64,000 nt of DNA from Legionella quateirensis (GCF_001467955.1 NZ_LNYR01000006.1:188253-252252); one strand, 5' to 3'. Shown: positions 27,601 to 38,300, counted from the stretch's first letter. A program made the numbers and translations. Notes: generated from the letters alone by a model not told the origin.

Positions 27601-30600
27601 TGAGTCGACTGCTGATGAAGAATTTCAAGTCCCTGTTTATCCTTAAAAATCAGCCATTGTCTTGCACAGGCATCTTTTGCGATGAGTTTTTCAGCCAGTT
27701 CAGCTGCATCATTTGCCACAATTGGAACATTATTCCAGGTCTGAAATCGGTTATCCTCGGTCAAGGGAATAAATTGTTTTTTTACCGTTTTTTTAGCTGC
27801 CTTTTCTTGTTTTAGAACCTGTTCAGCCTGAGTTAAATGAGATTGCTTGTCAGCTGAATTGCTTAGAGCAGGCATCGGTAAATCGATCAAATGAGCAGCC
27901 CCTCCTCCTAAATCAAGGCTATAACGGCGATTCCCATCACGCACCTTCACGAATACATGTACATCATTACAAATCAATGCAGCAGAAATACCCAGTGACT
28001 CAGCCATTGCTACAAACAATTGCGCACGATGACGACATACGCCCGAGCGTTGGTGTATCAGACCATTAAGAACGTCTATAGCATCACCATTAATATTATG
28101 AGCTGCGGATGTTTCTGGAAATCTGCAGAATGAAGCCAAAGCCTGGACGCGTTGATCGTAATCAAGTGCACGTAGTTTCTGATATTCAGGAGAATCAGCT
28201 AACCTTCCATTCAAATCAAAAGTACATTTTGATAACCAATCCAAATGCTCTTCTGGAGCCTCATGATTAAGGGTGTCATCCAGAGGTTTCGAAGACTTGA
28301 TGATGTAATTAAAAACGGACGTTAATGTAGGTTTATTAAACTTGATAAAATAATAACCTGAATATTTGTCTTTTTTTAATTCAAAATCCGCAGTGCTGTT
28401 GGCAAAATGCACCAACTCATCATCCAAACTTAAGCCAGGCACCTGTATCCACTGGTTTAGTACGGGTTGGCTCAATGAGATTTGGCCATATATATAGTTA
28501 CTAGTCGGTTCAGAACGATTAAATAAATCCTCTACCTGTTGATTCGTTAGCTGCAATGATTCATCAATTGGTTCCAAATTAATTTCTAGAGGTAGTTCCG
28601 GCACAAAAGTTCTGGTTCCGGAATCCCAGGTAAAAGAATTCAGATGATAATTACTGAAATGAGGCTGAGTTTCTTCTTTAGCTTTAAATAATCTCCTGGC
28701 GGGTAAAATTGGATTACTGTGTTTATCGGCGATAAGGCCATCCAATGACTTGGAAGAAGATTTGATGTGTTTATCGGCGATAAGGCCATTCAATGACTTG
28801 GAAGAAGATTTGAAATGAGAGTGTTCAGAATAACTTTCTGTTGGAGGGGGAGGCTCCAAATAGATTATTTTAATATGAGGATAGCTTTGGATAAACCAAT
28901 TGAGCGCAGCCTCCCCATCCTTGTCAGGTTGTATCATTCGAATCATTTTCAGATTGGGAGCAATTTTTACTAACTGGCCAAGCTCAGCAACGCTTAAACA
29001 ATCCCATTCAAATTGTATTGTAGTCAGGGAAGGTAATAAGTTCGCGTTCAGACTACTAAGAAACTCAAGAAAATCATCAACTGGATTGAGACCTAGAAAT
29101 TGCATATTAGGTGCAGCTTCAAAAATGCATTTTAATTGAGATGTAGTGATGTATGTTCCAGAAGCATTAAAATGGATCAACTGAGACAGTGAATTTTTTT
29201 TAAGATCGAATGATTGATCATCAAAGAGAAGACTACTCTTTAGTTCAAATTCACATAAGCCTGGAGTTATTTTTAATAGCGCGCTGAGTTGCTCAGGACT
29301 AAAAGTAGAGTCGCTTATATTCAACTTTCTTAAATTTTTGTACTCATTCGTTGTTTGAAATAAAGTGAGATCTGAATCAGCATTGTTTATTCCAGATAAA
29401 GTGAACACCTCTAAATTTGGCGTATTGCTCAAAAAATAATAGAGTTCACTCAAACCAACGGTGAATTTTATATCCAACTCATTTAGATGAATGAGCGGTG
29501 AGTTAATATGCAGTGATGAATCGTAATTAAGATTGATGGAATCGAGCTTGAGTTTATTTAAATTGGGTGTCGCATTGAGTAGAGCATTTAATTGCTGAAC
29601 AGATAATCTCAACTTGTTTTCGAGAATTAAATTCTGTAATTTTGAAAGGGTTCTATGCTGAAAATTTAATTCTGTATCCTCATTTATTTCAAACCCACTA
29701 ATCGCAAGTGAGGCAAGGTTTGGCGCATGAAGAAGCACTTCTGACAAAACATCCGCAGGGACAGGAGTATCCTTAATTTCCAAATGTCGCAATGTTGAGT
29801 TATAAAGCTGTTCTTCTCCAATGGGGCGAAACTCACAATGATTCATAGAAAGAGAGATCAGTGACTCTGTTTGATTCAGTAAGGAAATTAAATTACATTC
29901 CGTGTTAGGTATGCTTGCATATCGGATTTTTTTTAATAAATCAGAATGCCACTTCAACAAAAAATCCAAATACAAATCACGTTTAGTGCTGTCATCTGTC
30001 TCGGAAGTTTGAGCTGAAGGTAAAAATGGGGGCCAGAGGTTAATTGATTTATTTTCACTTAAAATCTTGCGTTCAAACAGCTCGTGCTTATCGGACCAAT
30101 CGTGACCCGAATCAAAATGGGAAGGTGTATCATAACTCCATTCCACGCCTCCTTTTAAGTTAGAATAAATACACTCAGTGCAATTGATGTCTGAAATTAA
30201 TCCAGAAAAATCATTTAATTCGCTAAAGTTAATAAAATGAAAAAATAAATCAGGGGCGCTTAAAATCAGTTCAGATAGTTCATTCAGTCTGGATTTATCA
30301 AGTAATTCAATACGATCTTTTGTTAAATTTAAATTTTTTATCTCTGCACTCTGCTGTTGAGGAGTGATCGGAACCATGCTGGGTAAATCAATTTCAACGT
30401 GTAAAGGATCCTCTAATTTCATTAATCCTTTAGATGTACGAAAATAAAGAGCAAAACCCTCTTCAATTAATTTACTGATAATTCTTTTTTTTAGATAATC
30501 GTCTTTTAAGTCTTCATTAAAATCACAATTTATAAAAATAGTCTTTTGTTCTAATTGCGAGGTACCCGAAATTACAGTATCCCAACATTCCGGATTATCA

Positions 30601-30722
30601 TTCAAAACCCGTTCAATGTTTAAAACACCTCCATTAGGCTCAGATGAAGACTCAATTACGGGTAAAGCAGTCTTTTCATAAAGAAGTCCGATCGCTTTCA
30701 GGATATCGATGTTTTTTTTCAT
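24621..30722 (-). CDS. Giant LRR - transglutaminase-like - multi-AAA+ protein
   Basis: This 2033-residue protein has an architecture I do not recognise as named. Residues ~285-625 are leucine-rich repeats (APNLASLAISG, TPNLNKLKLDSINL, TPNLEVFTLSG, APNLKMIRM). At 637-668 a 16-residue unit is tandemly duplicated. A transglutaminase-type core follows: C896 (SGVCRHRAQ), H922 (NDVHVFV), D937 (SLDLGG). Residues ~1085-1150 look like a degenerate AAA+ module (NVHIVVGT, KMGDDFYSRFD). Two AAA+ modules end the protein: SKTGEGKS (K1580) with FIDEAN (D1625), and GEPGMGKS (K1859) with VIDEFN (D1902), GTQNP and LDNRL, resembling midasin/MoxR types. No signal peptide. It is divergent from the 31268 gene. It could be an effector, an immunity ATPase or a remodelling machine. 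Confidence 0.85.
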   Translation of the reverse strand: MKKNIDILKAIGLLYEKTALPVIESSSEPNGGVLNIERVLNDNPECWDTVISGTSQLEQKTIFINCDFNEDLKDDYLKKRIISKLIEEGFALYFRTSKGLMKLEDPLHVEIDLPSMVPITPQQQSAEIKNLNLTKDRIELLDKSRLNELSELILSAPDLFFHFINFSELNDFSGLISDINCTECIYSNLKGGVEWSYDTPSHFDSGHDWSDKHELFERKILSENKSINLWPPFLPSAQTSETDDSTKRDLYLDFLLKWHSDLLKKIRYASIPNTECNLISLLNQTESLISLSMNHCEFRPIGEEQLYNSTLRHLEIKDTPVPADVLSEVLLHAPNLASLAISGFEINEDTELNFQHRTLSKLQNLILENKLRLSVQQLNALLNATPNLNKLKLDSINLNYDSSLHINSPLIHLNELDIKFTVGLSELYYFLSNTPNLEVFTLSGINNADSDLTLFQTTNEYKNLRKLNISDSTFSPEQLSALLKITPGLCEFELKSSLLFDDQSFDLKKNSLSQLIHFNASGTYITTSQLKCIFEAAPNMQFLGLNPVDDFLEFLSSLNANLLPSLTTIQFEWDCLSVAELGQLVKIAPNLKMIRMIQPDKDGEAALNWFIQSYPHIKIIYLEPPPPTESYSEHSHFKSSSKSLNGLIADKHIKSSSKSLDGLIADKHSNPILPARRLFKAKEETQPHFSNYHLNSFTWDSGTRTFVPELPLEINLEPIDESLQLTNQQVEDLFNRSEPTSNYIYGQISLSQPVLNQWIQVPGLSLDDELVHFANSTADFELKKDKYSGYYFIKFNKPTLTSVFNYIIKSSKPLDDTLNHEAPEEHLDWLSKCTFDLNGRLADSPEYQKLRALDYDQRVQALASFCRFPETSAAHNINGDAIDVLNGLIHQRSGVCRHRAQLFVAMAESLGISAALICNDVHVFVKVRDGNRRYSLDLGGGAAHLIDLPMPALSNSADKQSHLTQAEQVLKQEKAAKKTVKKQFIPLTEDNRFQTWNNVPIVANDAAELAEKLIAKDACARQWLIFKDKQGLEILHQQSTQYQNCFFSRDLDALKLEAVRIDKSKDTKVDSPLSLFIKTAADHPNETYTWFINWSDPKARHVGLNSVIDNEGRNLDGLVIPSNVHIVVGTDQTSASKMGDDFYSRFDAISQAPEIPAMKLPEIKANQPINEGDILFPSPLTWETVLLGRPSLDNGILDMIPGALMKASVTKTDQLTLHNAPFEDPKFRFFINELMRNKRFFFNGEWHHLSEHFHLNFVTPDLSTYPIIIEPGEHLNFTRVVNQHTYPLLFNQYKIGDDQRLKSQVGFLESDSSIQLIITEHLTEIQWYTLLKEAKENNCALSIQTTPDVFIPAPLRSLVTVGPSLKNNDTLFIATDLDAVQDAKVDEHALIINVDLKTNFNQLFYHVSLNNREFNGQETELLKAIRTGKKVVLKGRFSVTLAQQLQTLFIDPPTIRVNGESISASNLTLISDDATPFKAIHPNEYVYQPEMDFNRLSKALDEQLKKTYQRLRLTPCHSHFADLPEDMVLHEAWVDNLIKRLEWSAGALPDSTGPTSPVTVMNYLEHHSFVFLTSKTGEGKSHFVQKTLREYCRKQNKPITLYYEMTGIKDWLRHSGESQSVLFIDEANLANEHYAVFEALARGDKNFWFEGECYPLTNHKVIFAGNPTQYEGRFEPDLFKHYPNYLPFKGQSLETILTPLLEQYANANTMLELIEAYYGKAQDAGLTITPRNAQMMCLRFFILKESLQTQLLPDDFLLRYAILSEIKTLSLDKKLSRDIRNDIKLTTSWREDKNKLKDAVQHAVPQSSDQQFVWTESRNKAAYAIETLLLVRDKKVNGQFKQEHGINGLILEGEPGMGKSKLVSSLLKAKGIDFVTISPTTPDRMQNKLLEAFHQGQVVVIDEFNTLVNEQLLNALLSGYDLEGNPPQNPGFCIIGTQNPTTFHGRQMLSKALDNRLMHIELRHYKFNEINEILTKKFNLTPDDAVKLTEEYLSARNFAREQGLFPPPNPRNIINKAEDMPIQTDISHSTKVK
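28719..28814 (-). repeat. 48-bp tandem duplication inside the giant gene
   Basis: The units 28719-28766 and 28767-28814 are direct copies differing at two positions, one internal (C/T) and one at the last base. They keep frame and encode two copies of KSSSKSLxGLIADKHI in the linker between the LRR and transglutaminase parts. The near identity implies a recent duplication. Confidence 0.9.
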
Positions 30723-31267
30723 ATCACAACCAAGATAAGTTCTAGACCAGAAAAACTGGAGAGCCGTTTAAAATGAATTCTTCTGTATAATTATAAACCT
30801 TTTTTAACCTGTCATTTGTGTAATTACTTCAATAAGATGCTCATGAGGTCAATACCTACTATTGGGTTATTGCAAATCGATGAAAAACACAACGTATCAG
30901 CGTTATTAAAAATATTAATAATGATTATTAATATTTTAATGTTTACTCTAAAAATTGCGGTTGTTAACATGATTTATACCAGTTTAAATCTCTAGCAAGT
31001 TCGTTCATGGAAGACTCGGTAAAGCATTTGAAATTCAAAACCTCAATTAAATCTGTCCTTGTTCAAAATAAATTTACATGGTAAAAATAAGCTCTTTCGT
31101 AAAGTGTGTAATCCCTGTTTTAAACAGTCCTTACGAAATTAGAGCAGAATGGACTCTGCAAGGTTGGAAACGACAAAATGATATAAAGTATCCGTTCAGA
31201 TACTCTGTTCGATGACATCCTCAGTTCTTTCTAATTCTTATAATGTTAATTACAGGACGTTATTATC
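30723..31267. promoter_or_regulatory. 545-bp AT-rich divergent control region between the giant genes
   Basis: No coding frame is supportable here. A TATAAT at 31239-31244 lies 24 bp before the 31268 start and is a likely -10; no good -35 is seen. On the minus strand a TATAAT reads at 30795-30790, about 70 bp before the giant gene. TTAAT motifs cluster at 30915-30940, but their spacing (13 and 8 bp) does not fit a PmrA box. An inverted repeat GCTCTTTCGTAA (31091-31102) / TTACGAAATTAGAGC (31131-31145) lies in the middle. Confidence 0.5.
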
Positions 31268-34200
31268 ATGCCAGGAGAAAACCTTTTTGCCCCATTTTCC
31301 ATGACTACCTCTGCTATTCCAGGAACTGTGGGCTCATCAATAAGTGGCGCTGTTGCTGGTAGCCAACAATCAGGACTTGTATCAACAAAGGTATTACAAG
31401 AAAGTGATGTGGCACAACGCGACTCATTATTAAAAGCATTAAATCTATTATTTAATGGTATTGATGAATTTCGTGATGAAAAAGCTGCTGGCTTGGATTT
31501 ATTCCCTGACGATCTCCAGGAAATGCTTGGTTTCACGCACAATGCTGTCGCGTCAACTGTAGAGAAAGCATTACTTGGACCTGCGATGACCGTGTCACAT
31601 ATTGCTCAACTACCGCTCGATATCAAGGCATGCATAGAAGGCATTCTGAATTCAGTTGAGAACTACAAACAATTGTCACAAACCAAACGAGCCTCTACTC
31701 TTGACATAGAACAAGAACTGAACGATAAAAAAATTGGATTATCGGCTAATTCAAATGCCTTATGGATGAATTTGAATAATATTTCGAATCAATTGGAAAA
31801 AAATCTTGATCGTGATTTCAAACATCATGGCAGTGCCGGCAAATCACATGGACATCTGGTAAAAACCAGTGCGAATACCGCGACAGCCGGTTCTCTAGGT
31901 ACAGCCAGTCTTCTAGCTCTTGTAGTTGATGCTTTGGGATCCGCACTGCGTGAGCTTAGCGCTGTGGCCCATTTTTCAAAAGAAGAGTCCTCAAATCCAA
32001 AAGAAAAAAATGTATATCAGGCATTCCAGGAATGCTGCACAACCTTTTCCCAAAGCAAGAACAGTCAGGAATCATTAATGGCTCTTCGCAAACTTGAAGA
32101 AGCGCTATTAAATTTTGAACTAGCAGCGGAAATGCAAGAACACCATAGCGTTACCAGTCCCGGTATGTCCGTATTTATAAGAATGTTAACTGCAATGCCA
32201 TTTGTCAAAACATTGCAGGCAGTGAACTCATCTGTTCTTGCTGTAACTGCAGCAGAGCATGCATTAACCCAGGAAAAAGATAATTTTTCACAAAATACTC
32301 AGGAATCTGCTTCCAAAGCCAGTCTGCTCAAAGACGTCTCGGGAGGAGATGCTCTAAATCACTCGCAAAATGTTACTGATTTTTGCCACCAATTTGATAA
32401 AGCAATAGAACATATAGATGGTGAACTCCAAGCAATAGAGAAACATGAAGTTATTGCCTCAAGCGCCATTGGTACTGTGCGAAGTCAAGCTGCTCTCATC
32501 ATCGCATCAAGTCTTATTCCTGGCTTTACAGGGATGATTTCACGTGAGTTGAGCGGAAGTGTGGACTTTACTAAAAATGACAAGGGAAGTAATGAGGAAA
32601 GCAAAGTAGTCTTGCAGTCTCGTCAGGAAATGACAGGAGCAGATCTGGATAAACTCATGTCTCGAGTGTGCGCGTTGCAAGAGAGGCTTGAGCGATGCGA
32701 GCAATTAGGTGTATCAGCTCCTGTAGTCTTAGGTATGAGTGAAGCGGTTACATCCGGCTCATTGATCGCGTCTCTGAATGTGATTGCAGGCATGTATTCT
32801 GCCCTGAAGGAACTGCGCACATTAGCTGAAAGCCCCAGCATCCCCCTGCAACTTAATGAAGCAGAACAATTAAAAGCTAAAGAATACGCTCAATCCGCGT
32901 TGGACTCTAATAAAGGAAGTGCTGAATTATCAGGAACAGGTCCTATTTCAGAGAAACTTTCCCTAAATCACCACCTCCAAAGCGTCATGGAAAAAGTGGT
33001 ATTAACTCATCGTTCGTACCGAAATTTTATCCTGCCGGATATGGAACGAAATGATTTGGATTCTGCTGGTAAATCCACCATAGCCTTTTCTCAAGGCAAC
33101 AGCACCGGCTTTTTATTGGGCTCTGTAGGAGTACTTGCTTTAATCGGGTTACAAAGCGGTATCAGTGCAGAAGCATTACTCGGAGGCATACGATACAGTC
33201 TTGCATTAAAAAGGCTGAGTGATGGTGTTGACAAAACACAACTGGATAATGGTTTCAAATCAAACCTGAGTTTTGCCAGTAATGCCACTAGGCTGGCAGA
33301 ACACTCCATGGGCTCGTCTTCAGTGATTCAATCCAGCACCAAAACAACATATTTCCTGGCAGAAACGGCATTTTCCCGTTCGTTAACTGTAGCTCTGTGT
33401 CATTCAGGCGCCTTGAAGGAAATGCTGCGTCGAGTGATCAAACTGGAAGAAGATAGACTGAAGGAGGACAAACAAATCCCGGCACCAGGGTATTCAGACA
33501 GCGCTCTAGTGTCTGACGCCATAATGCCCCGACTGTATGACAATATACTGAAAGTTCTGGACGATGCGGAAGCAAATCATAATCCTATCCCCGGCCTAAA
33601 TGGAGCGATGGCATCACAACTGGCTACAATGACTAACAGCAGCATTGCCGCAGCACTATGCACACACAGCGCATTCATCTCACCAATTTTAAAGTCTATA
33701 GTCGTAGCAAAAAAAGCCAGTGTTATTGACGATGAGATTAAAAATGAAGCGGTTTCGGCACAAAGCATCATCAGTAAGGTGCTCAGCGAATCATTAAATG
33801 TCATCCAGGCCTTTACCATCAACTTTAAAGATGAAATGCTGCACATGAGAGATCCGATTAAGAACAGCTCTCCAATTCAATTGTCAGCCGAAGCAAATGG
33901 AACCACTATAGCTGCTTCATGTGCCCTGTCTTTATTATGTGAGGAATTATTCGAGATTTGCTTGAGCCGCTCCTTAACGCTCCTGGATAAAGAAAAAATT
34001 GATAAATCCAGCCAAAGATCAAAAGAATTAACTCAGGAAGAAGCAAAATTAGCACATGAAGCAATAGCGGAAGATAGCGCGGCAGGACAAGAAGCGCATT
34101 TTACTCATGCTATTTCAGCCTTACGTTTAACCCTATCCCACTTAGGTGTGTCGCTTGGGAATATAGCCAGCGAAATGGAGCGGAATCCTGAACTGTTACA

Positions 34201-35347
34201 GGATAACTTAGAGATACATTCCTCACAACGTAGTCTGATCCGCACCTTGACCTCAATTTTTAGCCAATGCAGCGCCACAATGTTAGCCCTTACTGCATTA
34301 TTACCCGTTGCGCCTTTAACTACTGCAGGTAGTGTTGATGCCCTAAGAGAGTTAGTACATAGCATTGATAAAGAACTGGTATTAAAACCTGTTCACAGTA
34401 GTGCACAATCAACAAAGGATTGCGGTTCTGATAGCAGTTTATTAACCGGCATAGGTACAGATTGTGTTGCCAGTATTCTTTCTACTACCACAAAACTACT
34501 ATTACAGGCTTCAGTTCTTGGATTGGATACCTCCTTAGCTATAGCAAAAATTATGGAAATTCTGTGTATTCACCCACGGCCAGGCGAAGCTTTAGCTCTT
34601 GAATTACAAGCATTGTCTCAACCGAATGGACTCTCTCGTAATTTCAACGAGCAGTCGCAAAGTGTTCTGGTCGCAGGAAGCATAGGTACAGCGGGGATTT
34701 CACTTGCCAGCAAAACAGGAAAATCTGGTGCTACCGAAGACTCCCTTCGTGGATTTCAAGAAGCGGTGAATCAACGAATTGATCAGATTGCTCTTCTGGA
34801 AGATGAAAATGAGGCAAATATCCTGGATTTAAAGAGATTTTATAAATTATTAATTCGCCTTATGGTTGATGGCTCTGGAACTGATGATGCCTTTAATGAA
34901 ATTATTCAAAGATTTCATCGTGGCGGTATTATTTTATCCAGTTATCATAGTGATCATGGCGGAATTGTTGAGAGTAAAAGAGCTCATAACTCAAACAGTC
35001 TGATTTCAAATAACAGCTTTCAGGGTTGTGATGATGCTGACGCGGTCTTAATTACCTTTATTGACAGAGCCTTCCATTCTGAGCATGGACCGAACTCCCT
35101 GCTGGACAGACTAAAGAGTGAAATGCTCAATTATGAAAGGTTAAGTGGAAAAACCCAAAAGAGTTGGGAATATATTGTAAATAAAGTATGTGATCGATTA
35201 CGACTGGAACACGTCAGAAACAGCATTTTTAATCGTGGTGAAAATAAACGCCCCCAACAAACCTTGGCGGAAAAGAAAGAAAAGTTGCTTCATGATTGGA
35301 CGCATCCGAAAGCAGATTATGAAGAAATATCATCTCCTAATAATTAA
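31268..35347 (+). CDS. Giant Ala/Ser-rich repetitive helical protein, unknown function
   Basis: This 1359-residue product has no family I recognise. It is rich in Ala, Ser and Leu and built of roughly 100-residue degenerate units. Each unit pairs a hydrophobic, small-residue stretch with a charged helix: TAGSLGTASLLALVVDALG, AIGTVRSQAALIIASSL, SGSLIASLNVIAGMY, GSVGVLALIGLQSG, NSSIAAALCTHSAF, GTTIAASCALSLL, GTDCVASILSTTTKLLL, AGSIGTAGISLAS. The stretches recur about every 200-350 bp along the gene. They could be buried helices of a solenoid or membrane-inserting hairpins. There is no signal peptide. AGGA lies 12 bp before the ATG. The next gene starts 19 bp after its stop, so the two form one unit. 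Confidence 0.82.
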   Translation: MPGENLFAPFSMTTSAIPGTVGSSISGAVAGSQQSGLVSTKVLQESDVAQRDSLLKALNLLFNGIDEFRDEKAAGLDLFPDDLQEMLGFTHNAVASTVEKALLGPAMTVSHIAQLPLDIKACIEGILNSVENYKQLSQTKRASTLDIEQELNDKKIGLSANSNALWMNLNNISNQLEKNLDRDFKHHGSAGKSHGHLVKTSANTATAGSLGTASLLALVVDALGSALRELSAVAHFSKEESSNPKEKNVYQAFQECCTTFSQSKNSQESLMALRKLEEALLNFELAAEMQEHHSVTSPGMSVFIRMLTAMPFVKTLQAVNSSVLAVTAAEHALTQEKDNFSQNTQESASKASLLKDVSGGDALNHSQNVTDFCHQFDKAIEHIDGELQAIEKHEVIASSAIGTVRSQAALIIASSLIPGFTGMISRELSGSVDFTKNDKGSNEESKVVLQSRQEMTGADLDKLMSRVCALQERLERCEQLGVSAPVVLGMSEAVTSGSLIASLNVIAGMYSALKELRTLAESPSIPLQLNEAEQLKAKEYAQSALDSNKGSAELSGTGPISEKLSLNHHLQSVMEKVVLTHRSYRNFILPDMERNDLDSAGKSTIAFSQGNSTGFLLGSVGVLALIGLQSGISAEALLGGIRYSLALKRLSDGVDKTQLDNGFKSNLSFASNATRLAEHSMGSSSVIQSSTKTTYFLAETAFSRSLTVALCHSGALKEMLRRVIKLEEDRLKEDKQIPAPGYSDSALVSDAIMPRLYDNILKVLDDAEANHNPIPGLNGAMASQLATMTNSSIAAALCTHSAFISPILKSIVVAKKASVIDDEIKNEAVSAQSIISKVLSESLNVIQAFTINFKDEMLHMRDPIKNSSPIQLSAEANGTTIAASCALSLLCEELFEICLSRSLTLLDKEKIDKSSQRSKELTQEEAKLAHEAIAEDSAAGQEAHFTHAISALRLTLSHLGVSLGNIASEMERNPELLQDNLEIHSSQRSLIRTLTSIFSQCSATMLALTALLPVAPLTTAGSVDALRELVHSIDKELVLKPVHSSAQSTKDCGSDSSLLTGIGTDCVASILSTTTKLLLQASVLGLDTSLAIAKIMEILCIHPRPGEALALELQALSQPNGLSRNFNEQSQSVLVAGSIGTAGISLASKTGKSGATEDSLRGFQEAVNQRIDQIALLEDENEANILDLKRFYKLLIRLMVDGSGTDDAFNEIIQRFHRGGIILSSYHSDHGGIVESKRAHNSNSLISNNSFQGCDDADAVLITFIDRAFHSEHGPNSLLDRLKSEMLNYERLSGKTQKSWEYIVNKVCDRLRLEHVRNSIFNRGENKRPQQTLAEKKEKLLHDWTHPKADYEEISSPNN

Positions 35348-35366
35348 AAATGATACGGGCGGTTTT

Positions 35367-38300
35367 ATGCCAAATTTTTTACCCGATGCTGACTTTCACA
35401 TATTGAAACATTCGCTTCCTCATGTATTTCGTATACAGCTAACCAATGAGGAAGCTGTTTTAGCGCAAGCTTATCCGCTGCTGAATATGATCTGCCCCGA
35501 TCGCGACGTGCTGAATCGATTAAACGCAAATCTCTCTATACCAGATCCTCCGACCAGTAAAGATTTGGCGAGACGGTTGGCATCGTTGACTCTGGAATTG
35601 GAAGGCTGTTTTAATGTTGATGCATTATTTAAAAACAGGCTCCCCATCGTTCTTAGTGAGTTCCCTAAACACAGCCGCGCTATTAATCAGGCCATTCAGA
35701 AGTTTAATGAAATTATAGAGTCTTATCATCGTGGTGAGATTGATGCTCTTTCGGAAACGAATCTGGAACAGCATTATAAAACAATTCTCACAGCGATTAA
35801 GGAACAAGGCTTCTATCGAGACAGTGATTCGTTTTGGCAATTAAACTGTGATAATGAATCCTTATGGCAATTAATAGGAATGATGGCTGGGTGGTCGAAA
35901 ATATCTCCAGTGGATGTATTTAACAGGGAAAACATCCCTATAGCCGCATCTTCATCAGCTCCACCGATTATTCCGTCATCCATTGAATCCATCATAACGC
36001 CAGTTGAAGTACTGGATTTGCCGCAGGATGTTAAACCTATTATCAAAAACCCGTTTATCCCGGATTATGATTACAATTTTAATGGTGCAGGACGTCTGGA
36101 TACAGAAACGGAGTTCTTATTACTTAATGCTTTTGGGATGAAATTTGGTGGTCATTTTGATGCTCAGGTCAAATATCCTCCTCGTTTTATTCCACTGGAC
36201 CAATTGCATGCCATTATTCGACGTCAACTGTCTCATCGAATGGACGTGTGGCCAACTGAATTATTTCAATTATGGTTGGAAACTGCTTTAGCTCAACTCG
36301 GTGTCGAATTTATCCCAAGAAACAAGAATGACAGCTCCAAAGATATATTGGTCAATCCCTTTTTAAAAGAACCCATCAGTTTCTTAAGCCCTGAAAAAAT
36401 CAATACCGTACTTAAAAAAACCTTAGTGAATTTTACAGATGAAGAATTCAATCCAGGTTCATCTGAAATCAATATACTGTCACAATATCTGTTCGAGTTA
36501 TTACAAGGATTTCAAGTCAATCCTGGACTGGCGTTGGGTATTGGGGCGAATTGGGATGGAACGGTAAACCTGTCCAACGAAGCAGGGGCCTATGCATTTA
36601 AATTCAGAGAGTCCAAGGCTGATTGGGGAAGACGTTTTAAACAAATCAGTCTTCATCGACAAGGTCCTTCTGAAGCAAAAATGAATGCCGCTATAGGCAT
36701 AAAATTTGAACTTCAAACACTCCTGACCGATTTTAATTATATGAGCCAATTGCAACCATCTGAATATCAGGAAGTTGTTTACAATGCTCTAATCGATAAT
36801 CTGGTGACTGATCTGTTACCAGAACCTGCCTACTTCGAGAATGAACGTTATCCAAAGTACAAAAAACAATATGTCGTTAGAAACAACGAAAACGGCTTAA
36901 CCGAGATTAACAGTTTTTTAATACCGAGTAAGCAGGGTACTTATTTTAAAGGAAGGGATGGGGAAGAAAAACAAACCCCTATGTACCGGCGTGCCGGTAC
37001 TCTGGATGTTCAGGCTTTTCCTAAAAATACAACCTATAGCGAGCAATCCAAAGTCTGTTATGCTGGCAATCCCTTGGGCCCGTTGCAAATGCAATATGCA
37101 CAAGCGATGTATCGAAACGTCAGAGGACATATTGTCTATGATCCTGTTGCTCCCGATCAATTTCTGGAAGATGCATTTTATGGCCAGGTAATCCGCGGAG
37201 ATAATGATGATTATTTGCCTTTTATAGGAGTAATCCCCAAGAATTTTGACCGCTATTTTAATCAACCTAATGAGCTGTGTGCTTCATTCGTCATTCGCAT
37301 GTTGCAATCAGCACGCATTATGGAATACTGTCCCACCTTCAAGTCGGCTTATGATCAGATCAAGACACGATTTTTACCTGATCCCCAAAAGCAACCCCCT
37401 GCACTGCCGCCATTTTGTAGTGACTATCTTGTTGAAAAACACAAGATGCTCACCAGCACCCTTGCCAATGATGGGCGTAACTTTTCAGAGTGCCAAAAAA
37501 TATTTTTTAGCATGTTCAAAAATTTGATTTATAGTCTGTACGATATAGGCCGTGACGATAAACAATTCAAACAGGGTTTCCTGATCTTTATTAATTCCAA
37601 GGATACTTTTTACCCCATAAACAGAGCCAAATGTGAAAAGCTGATACGCGACCTTACGGTCACCAAACCGGTTGAAGTATCTCCTGAGGCCATGTCTCGA
37701 TATGATCAGACACTGAACTTTTTACGTGATATCAACTCATATTTCTATCCTCAACCTTCTGAAGAACTGGCTCAGGAAATAGCCAGACAAGCTAAGCTGC
37801 ATGTGAGTCCCTTATTACAAACTCATGCGATAAAAGCCTATTTTAATACTCAAAAACAGAATAAGCAGGAAAATTTATCCAGGAAACAAACCCCTGGAAT
37901 GCTCTATGCCGCGCTTAAACACGAAGGACCATCAAAAACAGTAGCCCGCGATTACGGACGAATGCACGATTATAATTTTCCTTCATATTATCGTGACCCG
38001 GATGGCACGCCACAAGGAGAACCACAGACGAATGATCGTCTTATCGATTGGAGTGCAAAACATTTGGGCGCAGGTCTACAAATCATGCATAAATATCATC
38101 TGTTTGCATTTATCCACAACCCCATTTATGAAACCTTTACTCGCGCCAAACAAATTGCAGCGGCACATCAACATGACCGCTTAAAACCGTTATGGGCTTT
38201 AAAAGGTGCATTAGAAGGATTATTCTGGCACGGCATCATTATTGGATTGTGGCAAACGACTACGACTCCATTTCATATGCTTGGCGATTTTTTTAGTTGG

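Noticed and set aside
30911..30940. TTAAT cluster as a PmrA box for the giant genes
   Set aside because: The spacing between TTAAT copies is 13 and 8 bp, not 11, and no TATAAT follows at the right distance.
35190..35366. N-terminal extension of the 1568-residue protein into the upstream gene
   Set aside because: It would overlap the upstream gene by 158 bp; the ATG at 35367 has a ribosome-binding-site-like GGGCGG and leaves a normal 19-bp gap.
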